NCBI GenBank assembly: GCA_031422195.1
Contig: JANOPZ010000111.1
Span: 1 to 27,849 of the forward strand
Reading direction: 5' to 3'
From: JALOTE01 sp031422195
Lineage (GTDB): Bacteria; Pseudomonadota; Alphaproteobacteria; Rhizobiales; Rhizobiaceae
Length of the DNA stretch: 27,849 nucleotides
Part shown: positions 23,425-27,849 of the stretch, in pieces
Layout of the letters: the number at the start of each line of letters is the position of its first letter
Numbering within the stretch: position 1 is the stretch's first letter
The notes under the pieces: model-generated
The model's input: the letters and a program-made list of their open reading frames with translations, nothing else
What the model was told of the DNA's origin: nothing
Database searches by the model: none
Program-made: the position numbers and the translations under genes

Positions 23425-25005
23425 ATGAATTATAATCTGCTGCTTGCAAATCTTAGCCGCAACATAGCCGGATTAGGCGTTCGGCGATTGATCTTTTTTG
23501 CACTTTCTGCATTCACTTTGGTCGGCGTTGTTTTGACAGCCGCTCACTATGCCAGCCGCCCTGAATTTACGACACTATATGCAAATCTGGACCGGCAAGA
23601 TGTTACTGCAATGGGTGACGCTTTGGCGCGTGATGGCATAAATTTTGATGTTTCATCGGACGGCACTACTGTAATGGTTCCACCAAAAGACGTAGCACGG
23701 GCGCGTACGATGCTGGCTGAAAAGGGCCTGCCGCGCTCGATGAATGCCGGCTATGAATTGTTTGATAATATTGGTTCGCTTGGCCTAACCTCATTTATGC
23801 AAGAGGTGACGCTGGTGCGGGCGCTTGAAGGCGAGATAAGCCGGACAATTCAAACCATACGTGGTGTGAGCGCTGCCAGGGTGCATTTGATGTTACCGGA
23901 TCACCGCGGGCTTTCGCGTGAAAAAGAAAAGCCGACAGCGTCTGTGGTTATCCGAACCGAAGGTCTAACGCCAACTGAGACCGCGCGTTCCATTCGCCAT
24001 TTGGTGGCTGCGGCGGTTCCAGGCTTAACTGTGGACGCGGTGACTGTGATGGACACCGAGGGCACTTTGCTTGCCGGGGAAGGTGAAGGCAGTGCGCCCA
24101 GTGCCAATGCTCTTTTCGGTCTTGAGCGGACAGTGTCTACAACCATTGAGCAAAATATTCGGCGGGCTTTGCAGCCTTTGGTGGGCGTCGACAATTTTCG
24201 CATTTCGGTTGCTGCGCGGCTAAACAGCGACCGCCGCGAAATTAGCGAAACTGTGTTTGATCCCGATGGGCGTGTTGAGCGTTCAACCAAAGTGACGAAG
24301 GCAACAGAGGCATCGAAAAACAGCGATACCTCCACACCATCCACGGTCACAGAAGAATTGCCTGAAGATCAGGTCAATGCCAATGGTTCTACAGGTAATT
24401 CAGAAAACACGGAACGGCGCGAAGAGGTGACGGATTATGCCGTCTCTTCCCGCACCACCGCAACCATTAGTGATGGCTATAAGATTGAAGGCCTGTCGAT
24501 TGCGGTGGTGATTAATACAGCATCTATTGGCGAAGCAGCCAATGACCCGGCTTTATTGGCAGCACGCCTCGAGGAGTTGCGCGGATTGATCACCACTGCT
24601 TCTGGCGTTGACACAACGCGCGGTGACCAACTGGCCCTAACCGCATTGGCATTTGCCGCCCAACCAGATGCAATATCGCAAGAGCAAGGTTTTAATGCAG
24701 GAAGCTTTTTAACTGCCAATACTGGCACAATCATCCGGTCTGCTGCCTTCATTGCCGTCGCGTTAATGGTGTTGCTCATGGGCATTCGTCCCGCTATGCG
24801 CGCGATGAGCGCGCCGGCAGAAGCGGCTCTCGCCAGCACAGCGGGTTCTGCTCAATTATCTGGGCCAGCGTCAACGAGCGATGATCCTGCCGCCGATATT
24901 GCCGCGAAGCTTGATATCACATCGCGCAAGCGCCTCGAACGCATCATCGAGCTTGATGAAGAAAAAGCAGTGGCCGTGCTGAAACAATGGCTGCGCAGCG
25001 CATGA
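23425..25005 (+). CDS. fliF: Flagellar MS-ring protein FliF
   Basis: FliF builds the MS ring in the inner membrane, the base on which rotor and export gate assemble. The 526-aa protein has an N-terminal membrane segment (about residues 21-43), the periplasmic ring-building domains (SRPEFTTLYANLDRQDVTAM, ARARTMLAEKGLPRSMNAGY, GVSAARVHLMLPDHRGLSRE and KPTASVVIRTEGLTPTETA), a low-complexity stretch around 290-335, a second membrane segment (about 431-454) and the cytoplasmic FliG-binding tail (RKRLERIIELDEEKAVAVLK). Only a weak ribosome-binding site precedes ATG at 23425; a ten-codon upstream frame ends across it. It overlaps motB by four bases. Confidence 0.97.
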   Translation: MNYNLLLANLSRNIAGLGVRRLIFFALSAFTLVGVVLTAAHYASRPEFTTLYANLDRQDVTAMGDALARDGINFDVSSDGTTVMVPPKDVARARTMLAEKGLPRSMNAGYELFDNIGSLGLTSFMQEVTLVRALEGEISRTIQTIRGVSAARVHLMLPDHRGLSREKEKPTASVVIRTEGLTPTETARSIRHLVAAAVPGLTVDAVTVMDTEGTLLAGEGEGSAPSANALFGLERTVSTTIEQNIRRALQPLVGVDNFRISVAARLNSDRREISETVFDPDGRVERSTKVTKATEASKNSDTSTPSTVTEELPEDQVNANGSTGNSENTERREEVTDYAVSSRTTATISDGYKIEGLSIAVVINTASIGEAANDPALLAARLEELRGLITTASGVDTTRGDQLALTALAFAAQPDAISQEQGFNAGSFLTANTGTIIRSAAFIAVALMVLLMGIRPAMRAMSAPAEAALASTAGSAQLSGPASTSDDPAADIAAKLDITSRKRLERIIELDEEKAVAVLKQWLRSA

Positions 25006-26150
25006 GCGAAGGACCCAGCGGATCGCGCCCCGAAAATGCGCACCCTGAAATAATCATTATCAAGCGCAAAAAAGTGAGCCATGACGGCCATCATGGTGGC
25101 GCATGGAAAATCGCTTACGCCGACTTTGTTACCGCGATGATGGCATTCTTTTTGGTCATGTGGCTGATCAATGCCTCCAATGAAGAAACGAAAGCAGCGG
25201 TTGCCAGTTACTTTAATCCGGTTCAGCTGATGGACACAACGTCAAACCCAAAAGGCATCAAGAACGCGCAATACGGAGCGAGCAGCAAGGACGTGCCTAA
25301 TGACACGCCAAAGGCGCGCTCAGATGCACGCCCGGCCGAGGGCGAAAATAAAGCTCCAACTGAAATGGATGAGAGTATTTTCCGTGATCCCTATGCCGTT
25401 TTAACCGAGATTGCCGGTGGTGCGGGCAGCGCCGATGGTGGTGATGTTTCGACCGAAACGATCAATAATGATAGTATGCCCCGGCCGGGCATAATGGGGG
25501 GTGATGCTTACCGTGACCCGTTTGAACCAGAATTTTGGGCAACCCCTCAAGTAGCGCTGGAAGCTGCAAAGCCATTGGTTGCAACGCCCCAAGCGCAGCC
25601 CTTGCCGGAACCGTTAGAGCAAACAAAGCCAAAATCTCTAGAAGCAGAACCCGTTGAAATAAAAACCCCTGAGCAGATGATTGCCAACGAGATTGATGAA
25701 GGACTTGGCAAAGAGGGCAAAGGTGGAATTTCCCCGCAGGTCAGTGTTGTGGCGGGCAATGGCGAGGTCACTGTTAATTTAACTGATGGCGCGAACTATT
25801 CGATGTTTGAAATCGGGTCGGCCCGGCCAAAAAAAGAAGTGATTGAGCTGGTTGCGCGGATTGCCGCAATTTTGAACAGCAAGCCGGGAATGATAGAAAT
25901 TGCCGGACATACTGATGCAAGGCCGTTCAAATCTGATGCTTACGATAATTGGCGGTTGTCGAGCGCGCGGGCTCAAATGGCCTATTACATGTTGGTACGT
26001 GCCGGCGTTGCACCAGAACGGTTTAGCGCCATCATTGGCCATGCCAGTTCCAAACCTAGCCTTGTTGAAAACCCGTTAGCACCTGAAAACCGGCGCATTG
26101 AAATTAAACTTTTAACACCGCTCGATCAGACCAAGGCAGTAACGCTGTGA
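25002..26150 (+). CDS. motB: Flagellar motor stator protein MotB (long-linker form)
   Basis: MotB pairs with MotA and anchors the stator to peptidoglycan. The 382-aa protein has one membrane segment with the proton-carrying aspartate, Asp41 in AYADFVTAMMAFFLVMWL. The C-terminal OmpA-like domain (about residues 245-375) has the peptidoglycan-contact motifs AGHTDARPFKSDAYDNWRLS and SARAQMAYYMLVRAG and closes with NRRIEIKLL. Between them lies a linker of about 180 residues, rich in Pro, Glu and Asp, with two RDP-aromatic motifs (FRDPYAVLTEIAGG and YRDPFEPEFW). That fits rhizobial MotB, where the periplasmic part works with MotC. An in-frame ATG at 24987 is possible; the four-base overlap with fliF favours 25002. 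Confidence 0.95.
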   Translation: MSEGPSGSRPENAHPEIIIIKRKKVSHDGHHGGAWKIAYADFVTAMMAFFLVMWLINASNEETKAAVASYFNPVQLMDTTSNPKGIKNAQYGASSKDVPNDTPKARSDARPAEGENKAPTEMDESIFRDPYAVLTEIAGGAGSADGGDVSTETINNDSMPRPGIMGGDAYRDPFEPEFWATPQVALEAAKPLVATPQAQPLPEPLEQTKPKSLEAEPVEIKTPEQMIANEIDEGLGKEGKGGISPQVSVVAGNGEVTVNLTDGANYSMFEIGSARPKKEVIELVARIAAILNSKPGMIEIAGHTDARPFKSDAYDNWRLSSARAQMAYYMLVRAGVAPERFSAIIGHASSKPSLVENPLAPENRRIEIKLLTPLDQTKAVTL

Positions 26151-27415
26151 TTAAAACAAAGTTGGTCTTGGTTGGCGTTGTCTTGGTCGGTATGGTCTTG
26201 GTCGCTATTGTTTCGGTGGTTTGCCCGCTGTCGGCAACTGCAGCTGAGACAGCCGGTGTCAACACACAAGAGCCACTGTCCCATGCGGCTGTGGAACTAA
26301 AGGTTGAAACAATCGACGGTCTTGGGAGGCAATTACGCGCGTTACAACTGGTTCAAGACCGGATGGTGACGGGCAATACAAAAGCTGTGGACGCACAGCG
26401 TGCGCTGCTTGAACGGTTGATGGCAGACCTCGAAACACGAAATGGTTTGGCTGCACTTGACGACAAAGATGCAGAACTTTTTCTGCCGATGGCCCTGTTA
26501 AATGGCGCTGATCCCGAACGTATCCGCTCTGTTTTAGGCCAAAGTGGATTAACCTCAAAAAACGCATTCTTAATCGGGGCGATAGCCTATGCGGAAGGCC
26601 GGGTGGCCGATGCATTATTGGCTTTTGCAGATGTCGATGCGGCAGCGTTACCCCCAATTGCAAGGGCACAATACCATCTCACCTACGGCGTGATGCTGGC
26701 AAAAACTCAACCCGACCAAGCCATGAAGAATTTTGCTAAAGCCCGTCTAGAAGCCCCCGGAACACTTATTGAAGAGGCCGCGCTGCGCCGGGAAGCCTTG
26801 CTGAATATTTCGAAACCGGAGGTGTTTATCAAATTGGTCCGGTCCTATTTGCACCGGTTTGCGGCTTCACCATTCGCGTCAGCATTTATCAGCCAATTTG
26901 CATTTTCAATTGCGGATTTGCGTAACGATATTCAAAATTCGATCATGAGCCAGCTCGACCAACTGCTTGCACCCGCGCGATCTGAGGATCGGCAAAATTT
27001 CTACTCAATCCTCGCCCGTTCAAGTCTGATTGGTGGTAATTCCGTCCTAACAGATTTTGCGACGCTCCGGGCTGTGCATGCTGTAAAAGATCCATCGCAA
27101 TTGCTGTCGGCGCGGCTCTATAGGGCTGCTTTTGAAATTGCCGGAGATAATTATGTTTCAGCGGCAGACGAACTTCATAGTTTGATGCGCGTGCCGCTTC
27201 AGGCCTCTGACCGTGAGATTTTAAGTGCCGCTATCAGCGTTGCAGAAGAACTGCGCCGTTGGCCATTTGAACAACGTGAAATTGGCTCAAGCGCCGCCTT
27301 ACCGACGCGGCCATACCCCGATGTTAATGTTGCAAAAAATGAGCCCTCAACTGGCATTTTAGAGGCACAAAAACTGCTTGGCGAAACCGAAAACCTTGCA
27401 AGGCCGGTGCAATGA
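26147..27415 (+). CDS. motC: Periplasmic chemotaxis/motility protein MotC (GTG start)
   Basis: MotC is a periplasmic motor protein of rhizobia that acts with MotB and is needed for, or tunes, rotation. The 422-aa precursor has an N-terminal signal whose hydrophobic core consists of three near-identical five-residue repeats (LVLVG, VVLVG, MVLVA), with likely cleavage near SATAA. The mature part is helical with TPR-like character (ARAQYHLTYGVMLAKTQPDQ, EEAALRREALLNIS). It starts at GTG overlapping the motB stop by four bases and overlaps the next gene by four bases. The motB-motC order and the presence of motE support the assignment. Confidence 0.92.
   Translation: MIKTKLVLVGVVLVGMVLVAIVSVVCPLSATAAETAGVNTQEPLSHAAVELKVETIDGLGRQLRALQLVQDRMVTGNTKAVDAQRALLERLMADLETRNGLAALDDKDAELFLPMALLNGADPERIRSVLGQSGLTSKNAFLIGAIAYAEGRVADALLAFADVDAAALPPIARAQYHLTYGVMLAKTQPDQAMKNFAKARLEAPGTLIEEAALRREALLNISKPEVFIKLVRSYLHRFAASPFASAFISQFAFSIADLRNDIQNSIMSQLDQLLAPARSEDRQNFYSILARSSLIGGNSVLTDFATLRAVHAVKDPSQLLSARLYRAAFEIAGDNYVSAADELHSLMRVPLQASDREILSAAISVAEELRRWPFEQREIGSSAALPTRPYPDVNVAKNEPSTGILEAQKLLGETENLARPVQ
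26166..26210 (+). repeat. Three 15-bp repeats inside the motC signal sequence
   Basis: TCTTGGT recurs at 26166, 26181 and 26196, each starting a 15-base unit. The repeats are in frame and give the five-residue pattern L/V/M-V-L-V-G/A three times, forming the hydrophobic core of the signal peptide. Confidence 0.8.
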
Positions 27416-27849
27416 TCGGTAAGGACCCCAGCAGCAAAGCCGTCGGTGTTGGCATTTTGCTGTCTCAACAAACGCGAGGAAAAGGGCAAATTCCTGAGGC
27501 GGACGGTGCGGGCTATTTTAGAGAATTGACCCAGGCAGCAACCAACAAAGATCTTAAAACAGCCAAAGTAATTATCGATGAAAACGAAATGATGGTTTCC
27601 GATGACCAGATTGAAAATAGCATTCCCGACGCTCTGCAAACCGGTTTATCATCGTTTCCAAACCCAGCCTCCTTCAATCTGCCCGTTATCAGCCAGATTG
27701 TTGAAGCGCGTTTTCATACAGGGCATTTGACCAATACAATCGGGACAGAACCGCTGGGGCAAAGCCATCTGGGGCTGGGTCGCACCAAGGCTGTTGCTTT
27801 GCCTCAGCTCTTTGTTTTTGGAGAAGGCAATTCCAACGGTAAGGTAGGA
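27412..27849 (+). CDS. fliK: FliK/MotD-like hook-length control protein, N-terminal part, cut by window edge
   Basis: The frame starting with ATG at 27412, overlapping the motC stop by four bases, stays open for 146 codons to the window end. The visible sequence (MIGKDPSSKAVGVGILLSQQ onward) is polar, low in conservation and without signal peptide or membrane segment, as expected for the variable N-terminal part of FliK. The family's recognisable C-terminal domain would lie beyond the window. In Sinorhizobium the gene after motC is motD, later renamed fliK, which controls hook length. The call rests on position and composition. Confidence 0.65.
   Translation, partial: MIGKDPSSKAVGVGILLSQQTRGKGQIPEADGAGYFRELTQAATNKDLKTAKVIIDENEMMVSDDQIENSIPDALQTGLSSFPNPASFNLPVISQIVEARFHTGHLTNTIGTEPLGQSHLGLGRTKAVALPQLFVFGEGNSNGKVG

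Overview
The window comes from an alphaproteobacterium, most likely of the order Hyphomicrobiales (Rhizobiales). Three things point there: the carA / yqeY-like / dnaG / rpoD neighbourhood, a flagellin with rhizobial-type termini, and above all the motE and motC genes, which belong to the rhizobial-type flagellar motor. Base composition looks moderate (roughly half G+C by eye), so a classical high-GC Rhizobium is less likely. No genus can be named from the sequence alone. Layout, left to right: (1) 1-1140, the 3' part of a TadG-like von Willebrand A (vWA) protein gene, broken by one in-frame TAG. (2) 1125-7324, housekeeping genes: carA on the minus strand, then a GatB/YqeY-domain gene, primase dnaG and the major sigma factor rpoD on the plus strand. 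The 303-base dnaG-rpoD gap holds a 20-bp tandem duplication, three GANTC sites, a perfect TTAA-N7-TTAA (CtrA-type) box over a likely promoter, and leader hairpins. (3) 7527-10380, a cold-shock protein gene with a structured leader and a strong terminator, then a small accessory block: VOC protein (-), LysE-type exporter (+), glutathione S-transferase-like protein (-), second LysE-type exporter (+). (4) 10386-27849, a flagellar and motility cluster running off the right edge. flgF and a DUF1217 gene read leftward. A divergent 231-base gap with three 38-bp tandem repeats separates them from a long rightward run: motA, fliM, fliN, fliG, flhB, flgB, flgC, fliE, flgG, flgA, flgI, motE, flgH, fliL, fliP. 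A single flagellin gene with its own structured leader and terminator follows. Then come fliF, motB, motC and the start of a fliK/motD-like gene. The flagellar genes cover the MS ring (fliF), switch (fliG, fliM, fliN), export gate parts (flhB, fliP), rod and its adaptor (flgB, flgC, flgF, flgG, fliE), P and L rings with the P-ring chaperone (flgI, flgH, flgA), stator (motA, motB), periplasmic motor accessories (motC, motE), fliL, and the filament (flagellin). Most neighbours overlap by 1-8 bases or lie within a few bases, suggesting translationally coupled operons. Export ATPase fliI, flhA, fliQ, fliR, the hook genes and the regulators visN/visR/rem are absent from this window. No tRNA, rRNA, CRISPR array, insertion sequence or prophage was seen. 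I found no convincing entirely new system. The most unusual signals are the 38-bp dyad array between the two divergent flagellar units, the CtrA/GANTC arrangement before rpoD, the amber-interrupted vWA gene, and a switch protein FliM that lacks the usual N-terminal CheY-binding motif.
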